64,000 bases of DNA from Actinomycetota bacterium (lineage in GTDB: Bacteria; Actinomycetota; UBA4738; HRBIN12). Position numbers and translations under genes: made by a program. Of the stretch, positions 1 to 9,058 are shown one piece after another. The stretch is taken from assembly GCA_035640355.1 (NCBI GenBank), contig DASQWI010000026.1:62001-126000 (forward strand), read 5' to 3'. Position 1 is the stretch's first letter, and each line of letters starts with the position of its first letter. The notes beneath the pieces are model-generated. The model was not told the origin of the DNA and made no database searches. It worked only from the letters and a program-made list of their open reading frames with translations.

Positions 1-924
1 CCCGTCGAGGTCCAGGCCGCGGGCGGCGACGTCCGTCGCAACGAGAACGTCGACGCGGGCCGCCTCGAAGCGCTCGAGCGCGCGCTGACGAGCCACTTGC
101 GTCATGTCGCCGTGGAGCGGGGCGGCTTTGATGTCCTTCTCGGCGAGCTTGCGGACCAACCGGTCGGCGCCGCGCTTGGTGCGGACAAACACGAGCGTGA
201 GTCCGTCGTCGTGGCGGAGGAGCTCGGCGAGCGCGTCCGCCTTCGAATGTGCAGAGACGGAGACGAATCTGTGGTCGACACCCTCTGCCGATTCGATGCT
301 CGCTTCCACCTCGTGCAGGACGGCCCGACGTGTGTACAAGCGGGCCATCGCGCCAACGGCTCCGTCGAGCGTCGCCGAGAAGAACATCGTCTGGCGATCC
401 TTGGTGATGCGCCCGACGATCTGATCGACCTGGGGCTGGAACCCCATGTCGAGCATTCGGTCCGCCTCGTCCAGGACGAGGATCCGAACATTGCCCAGAT
501 CGACGAGCCGACGTTCCGCGAGGTCCCGCAGCCGGCCGGGCGTCGCGACGAGCACGTGTGCTCGCCTGATATCGCGTGCTTGCTCGCGCACCCTCGTACC
601 GCCGTACGCGACGCCCACTCGAAGGCCCTTCGCCTTCGCGACGGGGTCGAAGTCGTCGGCGACCTGCTGCGCGAGCTCACGCGTCGGGACCAGGACGAGA
701 GCAACCGGAGCGGGTTCATCCACACGCACTCGCTCCACGATCGGTAGCGCGAACGCGAGCGTCTTGCCCGAGCCCGTTCGCGAACGGGCGAGGACGTCGC
801 GACCGGAGATCGCGTCGGCGATGACAAGAGTCTGGACGGGGAACGGGGTATCGATGCCGAGCGCGCGAAGCGCCTCGACAACTGGCTCGGACACGCCGAG
901 CTCGGCGAAGGTAGCAGTTGGCAC
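1..924 (-). CDS. DEAD-box ATP-dependent RNA helicase, 3' part cut by window edge
   Basis: An RNA-unwinding ATPase of superfamily 2. The 308 visible residues read from a GTG at 924-922, preceded by a good AAGGAGA site. Seen in order: Q motif (FPVQ, about residues 28-31), Walker A SRTGSGKT (48-55), PTREL (80-84), TPGR (128-131), DEAD (152-155), SAT (183-185), and the ARGLD motif of the second RecA lobe just before the window ends. The RNA-specific C-terminal tail is outside the window, so its role in ribosome assembly, mRNA decay or cold adaptation cannot be told apart. The family call is certain; the subfamily is not. Confidence 0.95.
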   Translation of the reverse strand, partial: MPTATFAELGVSEPVVEALRALGIDTPFPVQTLVIADAISGRDVLARSRTGSGKTLAFALPIVERVRVDEPAPVALVLVPTRELAQQVADDFDPVAKAKGLRVGVAYGGTRVREQARDIRRAHVLVATPGRLRDLAERRLVDLGNVRILVLDEADRMLDMGFQPQVDQIVGRITKDRQTMFFSATLDGAVGAMARLYTRRAVLHEVEASIESAEGVDHRFVSVSAHSKADALAELLRHDDGLTLVFVRTKRGADRLVRKLAEKDIKAAPLHGDMTQVARQRALERFEAARVDVLVATDVAARGLDLDG

Positions 925-1038
925 GTTCTCTCCTTGCTTGCACCGGCGGTTCACGCCGGAGGCGGATCGTGGGGAGGTTTCGATCTTGGCCCCGAGACCG
1001 CCTGAAGGAGGAACGAGGGGGAGGAGCGGAACCTCACA

Positions 1039-1055
1039 GGACGGCGACGCCGTCC
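1039..1055 (-). terminator. possible hairpin terminator after the hemolysin III-like gene
   Basis: A perfect 7-bp inverted repeat (GGACGGC-GAC-GCCGTCC) lies 27 bp past the stop of the minus-strand gene. No U-tract follows, so it may only be a 3'-end stabilising stem. Confidence 0.35.
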
Positions 1056-1081
1056 TTGGCATTCACAGTACCAGGAGCGCT

Positions 1082-1714
1082 TCACCGGACGACGAGCGCG
1101 ACCATCGCGAAGTGGCAGACGGCGGCCGCGACCTGGAAGGCATGCCACACCTCGTGGTAGCCGAACGTCGCCGGGCGAGGGTCGGGACGACGCCTGGCGA
1201 GCACGATCGCACCCCCCGTGTAGAGGAGCCCGCCGGCAATCATCAGAACCGCACCGGCCAGCCACATCGCGTCCACGAGTCGTGGGAGCGCGATGACGGC
1301 CAACCAACCAAGAGCCATGTACAGCACCGCGCTCGCGACGCCGAGCCCGTTCGGACGCGCCAGCTTCAGCGCCACGCCGACCGCGGCGCCGGACCACGCG
1401 GTGGACAGCAGGACCGCTTCCCATGGCCCGCGCAGCGCGAGGACCGTTACCGGGGTGTAGGTTCCCGCGATCAACACGTAGATCATCGAGTGGTCCAGGC
1501 TCTTCATGCGCACTCGCGCCCGCGGCGACCATCGACCGACGTGGTAGGCGGCGCTAGCGCCGAACAGCGCAACAAGGCTCGTTGCGTAGATCGATGCCAC
1601 GGCCGTCGCCACGGCGCCGCGCGCGATCAGCACGAGCGCGATCGCGGCCGGCACGGAGACGAAGAAGGCGGCCTGATGAATCTTGCCTCGAAGGCGAGGC
1701 ACAGGCGCTTCCAC
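1082..1714 (-). CDS. hemolysin III / YqfA-PAQR family membrane protein
   Basis: About 210 residues with seven predicted hydrophobic segments, as in the bacterial hemolysin III (PAQR-like) family. Family signature residues are present: SAAYH with the downstream RVRMKSLDHSMI segment and, near the C terminus, GYHEVWHAF. These His/Ser/Asp residues form the zinc site of PAQR proteins, which are putative ceramidase-like hydrolases. I chose the GTG at 1714 because a TAGGAT hexamer sits 8 nt upstream and it avoids overlap with the divergent ade start; an ATG at 1759 in the same frame is possible. The physiological role is unknown, and 'hemolysin' is a historical name. Confidence 0.8.
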   Translation of the reverse strand: MEAPVPRLRGKIHQAAFFVSVPAAIALVLIARGAVATAVASIYATSLVALFGASAAYHVGRWSPRARVRMKSLDHSMIYVLIAGTYTPVTVLALRGPWEAVLLSTAWSGAAVGVALKLARPNGLGVASAVLYMALGWLAVIALPRLVDAMWLAGAVLMIAGGLLYTGGAIVLARRRPDPRPATFGYHEVWHAFQVAAAVCHFAMVALVVR

Positions 1715-1757
1715 TGCGGCCGATCCTACCGGCAAAACGTTCCGGTACCCTCCGGGC

Positions 1758-3479
1758 ATGGCGCGTGACCTCGCCCGCAGACTGGCAGTCGCCAGGGGCG
1801 ACGAGCCCGCCGATGTCGTGCTCCGCGGCGGCACGGTGCTCTCGGTGTTCACGGGGGAGCTCGTTCCCGCCGACGTGGCCATCTCTGGCGAGTACGTCGC
1901 GGGCGTCGGCGAGGGCTACGAAGGGTCTGAGATCGCCGACGTCTCTGGCCTGATCCTTCTTCCCGGCCTCGTCGATGGCCACATGCACATCGAGTCGACC
2001 AAGCTGATGGTCGACGAGTTCGCGCGCGCCGCACTCCCATGGGGAACGACGACGGTCGTGCTCGATCCGCACGAGATCGCGAACGTCTTCGGCCTGGACG
2101 GCGTTCGGTCGATCCTCCGGAGCGCTGACCAGGTTCCCCTCGACTACTTCGTCATGGCATCGTCGTGCGTCCCCGCATCGCCGTTCGAATCCAGCGCCGC
2201 GACCGTCACCGCCGACGACATTGCGCGATTTCTCGCCGAGGAACCGAACGCGATTGGGCTCGCGGAGATGATGGACTTCCCGGGCGTCGTCGGCGGAGCC
2301 GACGACGCCATCGCCAAGATCGAAGCCGCGTCCGGCCGGCAGGTCGACGGACACGCTCCCGGTCTTTCGGGACGCGCGCTGAACGCCTACCTCGCGGCCG
2401 GGGTCCGGAGCGACCACGAGTGCACGACGTTCGATGAGGCGCTCGAGAAGCGACGCCTCGGCATGTGGATCATGATCCGCGAGGGATCGGCAGCGAAGAA
2501 CCTCGAGGCCCTCGTTCCGCTGGTGCGGCGCTTCGGCCCAACCAACTGCCTGCTCTGCACGGACGACCTCGAGCCGGATCATCTGCTCGAACAAGGTCAC
2601 GTCAACGACCTCGTCCGCAAGGCCGTCGCCTTGGGGGTCGCACCCGCCGACGCGGTCGTCATGGCCACGCTGAACGCCGCGCGATATCACCGCCTGTACG
2701 AGCACGGCGCCGTTGCGCCCGGTTACCTCGCAGATGTCCTCGCCGTTCCGGACCTCGCGTCGTTCCGACCCGAGCGCGTGTGGAAGCGGGGACGCCTGGT
2801 CGCCGAGGACGGGCGGGCACTGCCCGTTCCGAAGGCCAACGCGCCGGACTGGATGCGGGGCAGCGTCCGGGTGCGTCAGCTCTCGGGTGGTGACTTCGCG
2901 ATCGTCGCCAACGGGCGCGTCCGAGTGATCGGTGTCGAGGCCGGACAGATCGTGACGAAGGCGCTCCAGGACGAGCCCGGCCGCCGCAACGGAGTCGCGG
3001 CCGCCGATCCGGAACGCGACCTGGCGAAGATGGCCGTCGTCGAGCGTCACAAGGAGACGGGTCGTATCGGGCTCGGGTTCGTCCGCGGCTTCGGTCTCCG
3101 GCGCGGCGCGCTCGCGTCGACGCACGCGCACGACGCCCACAACGTCGTCGTCGTTGGAGTCGACGACGACGACATGGCCGCCGCGGCGAACAGACTCCGC
3201 GAGATCAGCGGCGGTCAGGTCGCCGTGGCGGATGGCCGCGTCGTCGGAGAGGTCCCCTGCCCGATCGGCGGACTGATCTCGGACCGCCCGGTCGAGGAGG
3301 TCGCGTCGTCCGTTCGCGCGATCGGCGTCGCCGCGCGCCAACAGCTCGGGGCGACGCTCCCCTCGCCGTTCATGGCGATGTCGTTCATGGCGCTGTCGGT
3401 CGTTCCCGAGCTGAAATTGACCGATCGCGGCCTGATCGACGTCGATCGGTTCGAGATCGTCCCGCTCGAGATCGGTTAA
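1758..3479 (+). CDS. ade: adenine deaminase
   Basis: Deaminates adenine to hypoxanthine plus ammonia in purine salvage. The 573 residues match the usual AdeC length (about 575). An N-terminal composite beta-sandwich is followed by the metal-binding motif PGLVDGHMHIES, the E-containing LAEMMDFPGVV stretch, and the CTDDLEPDHLLEQGH motif that supplies the catalytic Asp. The C-terminal half carries the typical THAHDAHN segment. ATG 1758 is taken because TACCCT (1746-1751) lies exactly 6 nt upstream and there is no Shine-Dalgarno, a leaderless arrangement. The gene is divergent from the hemolysin III gene and overlaps the transketolase stop by 4 bp, tail to tail. Confidence 0.95.
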   Translation: MARDLARRLAVARGDEPADVVLRGGTVLSVFTGELVPADVAISGEYVAGVGEGYEGSEIADVSGLILLPGLVDGHMHIESTKLMVDEFARAALPWGTTTVVLDPHEIANVFGLDGVRSILRSADQVPLDYFVMASSCVPASPFESSAATVTADDIARFLAEEPNAIGLAEMMDFPGVVGGADDAIAKIEAASGRQVDGHAPGLSGRALNAYLAAGVRSDHECTTFDEALEKRRLGMWIMIREGSAAKNLEALVPLVRRFGPTNCLLCTDDLEPDHLLEQGHVNDLVRKAVALGVAPADAVVMATLNAARYHRLYEHGAVAPGYLADVLAVPDLASFRPERVWKRGRLVAEDGRALPVPKANAPDWMRGSVRVRQLSGGDFAIVANGRVRVIGVEAGQIVTKALQDEPGRRNGVAAADPERDLAKMAVVERHKETGRIGLGFVRGFGLRRGALASTHAHDAHNVVVVGVDDDDMAAAANRLREISGGQVAVADGRVVGEVPCPIGGLISDRPVEEVASSVRAIGVAARQQLGATLPSPFMAMSFMALSVVPELKLTDRGLIDVDRFEIVPLEIG

Positions 3480-5335
3480 CCCAAGAGCGAGCGAACGGTC
3501 TCGGCGATCTTCGACGCCGAGATGCCAGCCCACTCGCGCATCTCTTCGGGTTTGCCGGATCCCGGCATGTCACGAACCGCGATGACATGAACTCGGCCGG
3601 CGATCTCACCTTCGCTCGCGAGCGCGCCCAGCACCGCCTCTCCCAGACCGCCCTCCGGCCAGTGATCCTCGACGGTCACCACGAGCCCCGTCTCGGCGAG
3701 CGCCGTATGGAGCGTACCGGCGTCGATCGGCTTGATCGAGTACGCGTCGATCACACGCGCCGAGATGCCGTCGTCGGCGAGCGCATCGGCCGCCTTCATC
3801 GATTCGAACACCGTGACACCGGCGCCGACGAGCGTGACGCGGTCGTCTGCCGACGAGCGAAGCACGACACTCCCGCCGACCCTGAATTCGACGTCCGCGT
3901 CGTAGAGCTTCGGGGTCTTCTCACGCGTCGTCCGCAGATACGAGATGCCCGGAAGGTCGGCCATCGCGACGACGAGCTTGGCCGTCGAGTTGCCGTCCGC
4001 GGGGTAGAGGACGGTCGATCCGTGGACCGCGCGCATCATCGCCAGGTCCTCGAGGGCCATCTGCGACGGTCCGTCCTCGCCGATCGACACGCCCGCGTGC
4101 GAGCCGGACAGCCGAAGGTCCGCGCGGCTGATCGCGGCCATCCGGACGAAGTCGTACGCACGCGTGAAGAACGCGCCGAACGTCGCAGCGAACGCCGTCT
4201 TGCCGAGCGACTGCAGGCCGACGGCCATGCCGACCATGGCCTGCTCGGCGATGTAGCTCTCGACGAAGCGTTCGGGAGCGACCTTCTGGAAGTCCTCCGT
4301 ATGGGTCGAGTTCGACACCTCTCCGTCAAGAACGACGACCTCCGGCCGTGCGGCCAGCGCGGCGAGCGTCTCGCCGAACGCCTTCCGCGTCGCGATCTCG
4401 CCGCCGTACGTCGGCACCGTCACGGCTCCGCCGCGTTCGACCGGCCTGGCTCCCGCCTCCGGTTTCGGTGGGGTCACGTGGAGGTCGCGTACGCCGCCGA
4501 GCTCAGCGATCGCGCGCTCGGCCTCCTCGGACGACAACGCCTTGCCGTGCCACCCCTCCTTGTCCTGCAGGAACGAGACGCCGTGACCCTTCTGCGTCTT
4601 GGCCACGACGAGCGCCGGGCGCCCGGCGGACTCGGCGTCTCGGTACGCGGCATCGATCGCCTCGACGTCGTGACCGTCGACCGTGACCGCGTACCAGCCG
4701 AACGCCCTGACGCGCTCGGCATAGACGTCTCCCTGCCACTCGAGCATCGTCGGACCGCGCTGTCCGAGCCGGTTCATGTCGAGGATCGCGATCAGGTTGT
4801 CTAGGCCGTGGAACGACGCGTTCTCGAACGCCTCCCACACGGATCCCTCCGCCGATTCCGAGTCGCCGAGCATGACCCACACGCGGGCGGGGATCCGGTC
4901 CAGCTTCATCGCCAACGCCATTCCCAGGCCGATCGGCAGCCCCTGCCCCAGCGATCCCGTAGCCACGTCGATCCACGGCATGTCGGGGAGCGGAACCGGA
5001 TGACCTTGGACCGGGGAGCCGAACGTCCGAAACGTCATCAGCTGCTCGTCGTCGATCGCCCCGATCGCCTTCAACGTCGCGTACAGCAGCGGCGAAGCGT
5101 GACCCTTCGACAAGACGAACCGGTCGTTCGCGAGGTTCTTGGGATCGGACACGTGGGTGCGCAGATGCGTCGTGTACAGGACGGCGACCAGCTGAGCGGC
5201 CGAGAGGGAGGACGTGGGGTGTCCCGATCCGGCCGCCGTCGACGAGCGGATCGAGTCGACGGCGAGCTGGGCTGCGAGCTCCATCCACCCGTCCCGCGAC
5301 GTGGCCGGCTCGGGTGCGCGAACGTCGTTCTGCAT
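3476..5335 (-). CDS. tkt: transketolase, animal-type short form
   Basis: A thiamine-diphosphate enzyme transferring two-carbon units in the pentose phosphate pathway. The 619 residues contain an N-terminal TPP domain with GDSESAEGSVWEA and ILDMNRLGQ (metal/TPP binding), a pyrimidine domain with YIAEQAMVGMA and FGAFFTRAYD, SGSHAGVSIGEDGPSQMALE, and a C-terminal domain with VEDHWPEGGLGEAV. Length and these motifs fit the human-type transketolase (about 620 residues) better than the bacterial TktA type (about 660-700). ATG 5335 has GGAGG 5 nt upstream. The gene stands alone, with no transaldolase or G6PDH neighbour. N- and C-terminal halves are fused, unlike split archaeal forms. Confidence 0.95.
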   Translation of the reverse strand: MQNDVRAPEPATSRDGWMELAAQLAVDSIRSSTAAGSGHPTSSLSAAQLVAVLYTTHLRTHVSDPKNLANDRFVLSKGHASPLLYATLKAIGAIDDEQLMTFRTFGSPVQGHPVPLPDMPWIDVATGSLGQGLPIGLGMALAMKLDRIPARVWVMLGDSESAEGSVWEAFENASFHGLDNLIAILDMNRLGQRGPTMLEWQGDVYAERVRAFGWYAVTVDGHDVEAIDAAYRDAESAGRPALVVAKTQKGHGVSFLQDKEGWHGKALSSEEAERAIAELGGVRDLHVTPPKPEAGARPVERGGAVTVPTYGGEIATRKAFGETLAALAARPEVVVLDGEVSNSTHTEDFQKVAPERFVESYIAEQAMVGMAVGLQSLGKTAFAATFGAFFTRAYDFVRMAAISRADLRLSGSHAGVSIGEDGPSQMALEDLAMMRAVHGSTVLYPADGNSTAKLVVAMADLPGISYLRTTREKTPKLYDADVEFRVGGSVVLRSSADDRVTLVGAGVTVFESMKAADALADDGISARVIDAYSIKPIDAGTLHTALAETGLVVTVEDHWPEGGLGEAVLGALASEGEIAGRVHVIAVRDMPGSGKPEEMREWAGISASKIAETVRSLLG

Positions 5336-5417
5336 GGGGACCTCCGGAGCTCGCGTTCGGACGATCCAGCTTACGAGCGGCTGCGGCCCAACGAGGCCCT
5401 GCTACCCTGAACGACCA

Positions 5418-5705
5418 ATGGCCGACTACAAGGAAGTTCGCGTCGAGCGCCTGTACCTGAAGGTGCCGAACACCGACAAGCTTCGGAAGAACGCCGCCGG
5501 ACGACACCGCCATCTGCTCGCGGCGGGGTGGCGGGAGGTCGAGCGGAAACCTCAGGTCGATCACCTCTGGGTGCGCTACGAGCGCTCCGGTCCGCCGCCG
5601 CTCAGGCTGCGACTGCCCCGTCCCGACAAGGACGCAGGGCGGTTCGAACGCCGCCCACGAGGCGGGCGAGACTTCGGGCGGGGCGGCCCGCGCGGACGTC
5701 GCTGA
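5418..5705 (+). CDS. small basic protein with Arg/Gly-rich tail
   Basis: 95 residues. The first 60 look folded (KEVRVERLYLKVPN, then a helix with HRHLLAAGWREVERK), and the last 25 are Arg/Gly/Pro-rich (RRPRGGRDFGRGGPRGRR), resembling RGG-type nucleic-acid-binding tails. I do not recognise the family. ATG 5418 is chosen because homology-like sequence begins there and TACCCT lies 9 nt upstream. It converges on the cold-shock gene and shares its terminator. A role in RNA binding is inference from composition and neighbour only. Confidence 0.6.
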   Translation: MADYKEVRVERLYLKVPNTDKLRKNAAGRHRHLLAAGWREVERKPQVDHLWVRYERSGPPPLRLRLPRPDKDAGRFERRPRGGRDFGRGGPRGRR

Positions 5706-5739
5706 CGCCAAGGCCGCAGCGCCGGATCCACAGAACGTG

Positions 5740-5769
5740 ACGAGGGACCCGCGATCGCGGGTCCCTCGT
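5740..5769. terminator. strong bidirectional intrinsic terminator
   Basis: A 15-bp perfect palindromic stem (core GAGGGACCCGCGATCGCGGG) lies between two convergent genes. On the plus strand it is followed by a T-rich stretch (TTCTTGCGTTGTTGTTCTTG), so it ends the RG-tail gene and probably also the cold-shock gene. Confidence 0.85.
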
Positions 5770-5803
5770 TCTTGCGTTGTTGTTCTTGCGTTCGTTGGAA
5801 GGT

Positions 5804-6007
5804 TCAGCCGACGAGGCGGACGTTCGATGCCTGCGGACCCTTGTCCCCCTGCGTCACCTCGAACTCAACCTGCTGGCCCTCTTCGAGGTTGCGGTATCCG
5901 GCGCCCTCGATCGCGCTGAAGTGCACGAAGACGTCCGGTCCACCCTCCTGAGAGATGAAGCCGTACCCCTTCTCCGGGCTGAACCACTTCACCGTACCGG
6001 TTGCCAC
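5804..6007 (-). CDS. cold-shock domain protein (CspA family)
   Basis: A 67-residue single-stranded nucleic-acid chaperone. RNP1 (KGYGFI, residues 13-18) and RNP2 (VFVHFSAI, residues 26-33) are both intact, and the whole chain is one cold-shock OB fold. The start is GTG 6007 (GTG GCA ACC GGA) with AAGGAGGG 8 nt upstream; in-frame upstream codons are low-complexity and not used. About 300 bp without a gene lie upstream, room for the long 5' untranslated region usual for these genes. The paralogue regulated by cold cannot be singled out from sequence. Confidence 0.97.
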   Translation of the reverse strand: MATGTVKWFSPEKGYGFISQEGGPDVFVHFSAIEGAGYRNLEEGQQVEFEVTQGDKGPQASNVRLVG

Positions 6008-6317
6008 TGAGCGATCCCTCCTTCCTCGGCCGTCCGGGCCTGGTGGTGCCGCCCGTCGGGCCTCCGGCGCCTCGGCGCCGGGAGGGAACTGCTCGCGTTG
6101 CCGAACAACCGTGCGGTGCCCTCGACAGCCGACGATATCACCATGGCTCGGCGCGCCGCCTCGGGAATGCGCACGCACTTGCCGCCTAAAAACTCCCGAA
6201 TGATGTTCGGAGTTCGGGGTGTTCGACTGAACGAACCGCGGGTACGATGTCCCGGTACCCTGATCCTTCCGGCGCCCCCGGGGCCGACCTGGAATCGCGC
6301 CGATGAGAGGACGAGCG
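6008..6317. promoter_or_regulatory. divergent intergenic region of csp and kamA
   Basis: 310 bp with no credible gene. For kamA, two -10-like hexamers, TACGAT (6243-6248) and TACCCT (6256-6261), precede a 5' leader of about 50 nt. For csp the region supplies a potentially long leader. No recognised riboswitch was found. Confidence 0.4.
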
Positions 6318-7730
6318 ATGGAGACAACGCCCCAGGACAGGACCCGTCCCCGTCACGAAGCCGGGCACGCCCACGCCGCGGAGCAGCCGTTCACCTATCC
6401 GCTCACGCGCGAGTACGTCGAGCCTGACTGGACCAGGATCCCCGGCTACCGCGACGTCACGAAGGAGGAGTGGGAGTCCGCGCAATGGCAGCGCGCCCAC
6501 ACCGTGAAGAACCTGAACGAGCTCAAACGGGCGCTCGGCGAGCTCCTCGACGACGAGCTTTACGCCGACATCGAGCGCGACCAGCTCGAGCGCGCCACGA
6601 TGTCGATGCTCCTCCCGCCGCAGATGCTGAACACGATGGACTTCGCCGATCTTCGCGCCGATCCGGTTCGCCGGTACATGGCACCCGCGTTCGGCGATCG
6701 CGCGACGGAGTTTCCCTCACACCCGATGGCCTCACGCGACTCCTTGCACGAAGCCGACATGTGGGCCGTCGAGGGACTCACCCATCGCTACCCGACCAAG
6801 GTCCTCGCGGAGCTGATCCCGACCTGTCCGCAGTATTGCGGTCACTGCACGCGGATGGACCTCGTGGGCAACGACACCGAGCAATTCCTGAAGTACAAGT
6901 TCGAGGCGAAGCAGAACGAGCGGTGGGACGCGATGCTCGACTACCTGCGGCGCACGCCGAGCGTCCGCGACGTCGTTGTCTCCGGCGGCGACATGGCGAA
7001 CGTCCCCATCAAGCGGTTGCAGGGGTGGCTCTTCCAGCTGCTCGACATCGAGAACGTTCGAGATGTTCGCATCGCCACGAAGGGCTTGATGGGCATCCCC
7101 CAGCACTTCCTCCAGGACGACGTGCTCGCCGGCTACGAGGCGATCGCCGAACGAGCGCATCAGCGCGGCGTCGAGGTGGCGATCCACACCCACGTGAACG
7201 CGGCGCAGCAGGTGACGCCGCTCGTCGGCAATGCCGTTCGGAAGATGCTCGACATGGGCTACCGCGACGTCCGCAACCAGGGAGTGCTGCTCCGCGGCGT
7301 GAACACCACCCCGAACCAGGTCCTCGAGCTCTGTTTCATGTTGCTCGATCACGCCAAGGTAATGCCCTACTACTTCTACATGTGCGACATGATCCCGAAC
7401 AGCGAGCACTGGCGACTCTCGGTATGGGAGGCACAGGACGTCCAGTTCGCGATCATGGGATATCTGCCGGGGTTCGCCACTCCTCGCTTCGTGTGCGACG
7501 TCCCGTTCGTCGGTAAGCGCTGGGTTCACATGGTGAGCGGATACGACCGCACGAAGGGGATCTCTCGCTGGCGCAAGAACTACCGAACGGGAATCGAGCA
7601 CGACGACCCGGAGGCGCTCCAGCGCGAGTACCCCTACTACGACCCGATCTACACGCTCCCCGAGGAGGGTCAGGCGTACTGGCGCGAGTTCCTGGCGCGC
7701 GAACGAGGCCTCGAGCTCACCCCCGTCTGA
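6318..7730 (+). CDS. KamA-family radical SAM aminomutase (lysine 2,3-aminomutase-like)
   Basis: 470 residues. The radical SAM motif is CPQYCGHC (CxxxCxxC), in [17 protein letters not shown], followed by [10 protein letters not shown]. The segment [11 protein letters not shown] corresponds to the substrate/zinc-Cys region of clostridial KamA. The PLP lysine region is altered: the usual GGGGK is VPFVGKRW here, with the Lys retained. The C-terminal zinc cysteines of clostridial KamA are absent. It likely interconverts alpha- and beta-amino acids using SAM and PLP; lysine as substrate is inference. ATG 6318 has GAGAGG upstream. It converges on an orphan polyamine-type binding protein 6 bp away. 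Confidence 0.85.
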   Translation: METTPQDRTRPRHEAGHAHAAEQPFTYPLTREYVEPDWTRIPGYRDVTKEEWESAQWQRAHTVKNLNELKRALGELLDDELYADIERDQLERATMSMLLPPQMLNTMDFADLRADPVRRYMAPAFGDRATEFPSHPMASRDSLHEADMWAVEGLTHRYPTKVLAELIPTCPQYCGHCTRMDLVGNDTEQFLKYKFEAKQNERWDAMLDYLRRTPSVRDVVVSGGDMANVPIKRLQGWLFQLLDIENVRDVRIATKGLMGIPQHFLQDDVLAGYEAIAERAHQRGVEVAIHTHVNAAQQVTPLVGNAVRKMLDMGYRDVRNQGVLLRGVNTTPNQVLELCFMLLDHAKVMPYYFYMCDMIPNSEHWRLSVWEAQDVQFAIMGYLPGFATPRFVCDVPFVGKRWVHMVSGYDRTKGISRWRKNYRTGIEHDDPEALQREYPYYDPIYTLPEEGQAYWREFLARERGLELTPV

Positions 7731-7736
7731 CCGCGC

Positions 7737-8969
7737 TCACGCCTCGGTCACCGTGCCGAACTTCTCCGCCCACGCCTGGAACGTCTCGGCGTCGTACGCG
7801 TGGTACTCGTGCAGGTTTGCCTCGAGCGGGTTGTCGGGCGGGAACAGCAGTGGGCTCTCGGCGAGCGTCTCGTAGTACTGCGCCGTCCCACCGCGCGACT
7901 GCTGCGCCTTCTCCCGCATGAGCTCCTGCACGCCGGCGACGGGCGTCATGTACAGGACCCAGTCGGTCACCTGCACGGCGATCTCGGGCTGGTAGAACCA
8001 GTCCAGAAACAGGTGCGCGTCGGTTGGGTGCTCCGCGCGCGCCGGGATCTCGAGCGGCGTCACCCACAGCATGCCGCCCTCCTCCGGCACCACGAATTCG
8101 AGATCCGGAAGACCGGCTATGTACTTGTAATAGAAGACGTCGCCGGACCAGGCCATCGTGGCCCACGTGTTCCCCGACGCCATCTCGTCGACATAGTCCT
8201 GGCCGTAGTAGCCGCGAACGATGCCCGCCTCCCGCTGCTCGATCAGTCGTTCGGTGGCACGATCCACGTCGTCGAGGGTCGCGTCCTTCGGCTCCACACC
8301 CTGCATCAGCAGCGTGAGGCTCACGGTGTCGACCAGTTCGGTCAGCATGCCGACGTGACCGGCCAGCCGCTCGTCCCACAGGTCGGCGAAGCGACGGATC
8401 TCGAACCCGGTGCGGTTGGGGTCGTACGCGATACCGGTCACTCCACCCTGCCACGGCACGCTGTATGCGTTCATGGGGTCGTACGACGGATCGCGGAACG
8501 CCGGCAGGAGGTTCTCGCCGACGTGCGGGATCCGATCGCGGTCGAGGGGCTCGATCCAGCCCGCCTGCCGCATCAGTCCGGCCACCCAGTCAGACAGCGC
8601 GATGAGATCCCAGCCGGTATCACGCTCCTGTTCGAAGAACGGGACCAGCGCAGCGAAGAACTGCTGGTTGTCGTTGATCACCTCGCGGTAGCGAACGTCG
8701 ATGTCGTACTCGCTCTCGAACGCCTCGAGCGTGGGGCGGTGTCCGCCGCGCGCCCGGTCGATGTACAGCGGCCACTGTGCGACGGAGAGCTCACCGGCAA
8801 CGGGCGGCAGCGGCTCGTTCGTCCCGCGCACCTCGGCCCCGTCGGATCCGCACGCCGCGAGGAGCGCTCCGAGCGTGCTTGCGCCGAGCGCACCACGACC
8901 GGCGCCACGAAGCAGTCGCCGCCGCGAGATCGGTCGTTCCAGCCAGCGTTGCAGGTCGCCGTAGATCAT
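7737..8969 (-). CDS. Tat-exported ABC transporter substrate-binding lipoprotein, PotD-like
   Basis: 410 residues. The N terminus has a twin-arginine motif (SRRRLLRGAG) and a lipobox LLAAC, so it is predicted to be Tat-exported and lipid-anchored. The rest is a type II periplasmic binding fold like spermidine/putrescine-binding PotD (FFAALVPFFEQ, WDLIALSDWVAGLM, YSVPWQGGVTGIAYD, WATMAWSGDVFYY). ATG 8969 is chosen since AAGGGGGGCGG lies just upstream and the signal follows directly. No permease or ATPase genes are adjacent. The ligand could be a polyamine or a related cation; the neighbouring aminomutase makes a beta-amino acid or diamine a fair guess, nothing more. Confidence 0.88.
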   Translation of the reverse strand: MIYGDLQRWLERPISRRRLLRGAGRGALGASTLGALLAACGSDGAEVRGTNEPLPPVAGELSVAQWPLYIDRARGGHRPTLEAFESEYDIDVRYREVINDNQQFFAALVPFFEQERDTGWDLIALSDWVAGLMRQAGWIEPLDRDRIPHVGENLLPAFRDPSYDPMNAYSVPWQGGVTGIAYDPNRTGFEIRRFADLWDERLAGHVGMLTELVDTVSLTLLMQGVEPKDATLDDVDRATERLIEQREAGIVRGYYGQDYVDEMASGNTWATMAWSGDVFYYKYIAGLPDLEFVVPEEGGMLWVTPLEIPARAEHPTDAHLFLDWFYQPEIAVQVTDWVLYMTPVAGVQELMREKAQQSRGGTAQYYETLAESPLLFPPDNPLEANLHEYHAYDAETFQAWAEKFGTVTEA

Positions 8970-9058
8970 CCGCCCCCCCTTGCTCTCTCCCCACGGCTGC
9001 GTCTCGTGCCGGGCGCGCAATCCTGCCACACCGCAGGCGCGCGGTAGGGTTCCGCGCC

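Noticed and set aside
1554-3533. 659-codon minus frame opposite ade
   Set aside because: Antisense shadow; the plus strand encodes a complete adenine deaminase with all metal motifs.
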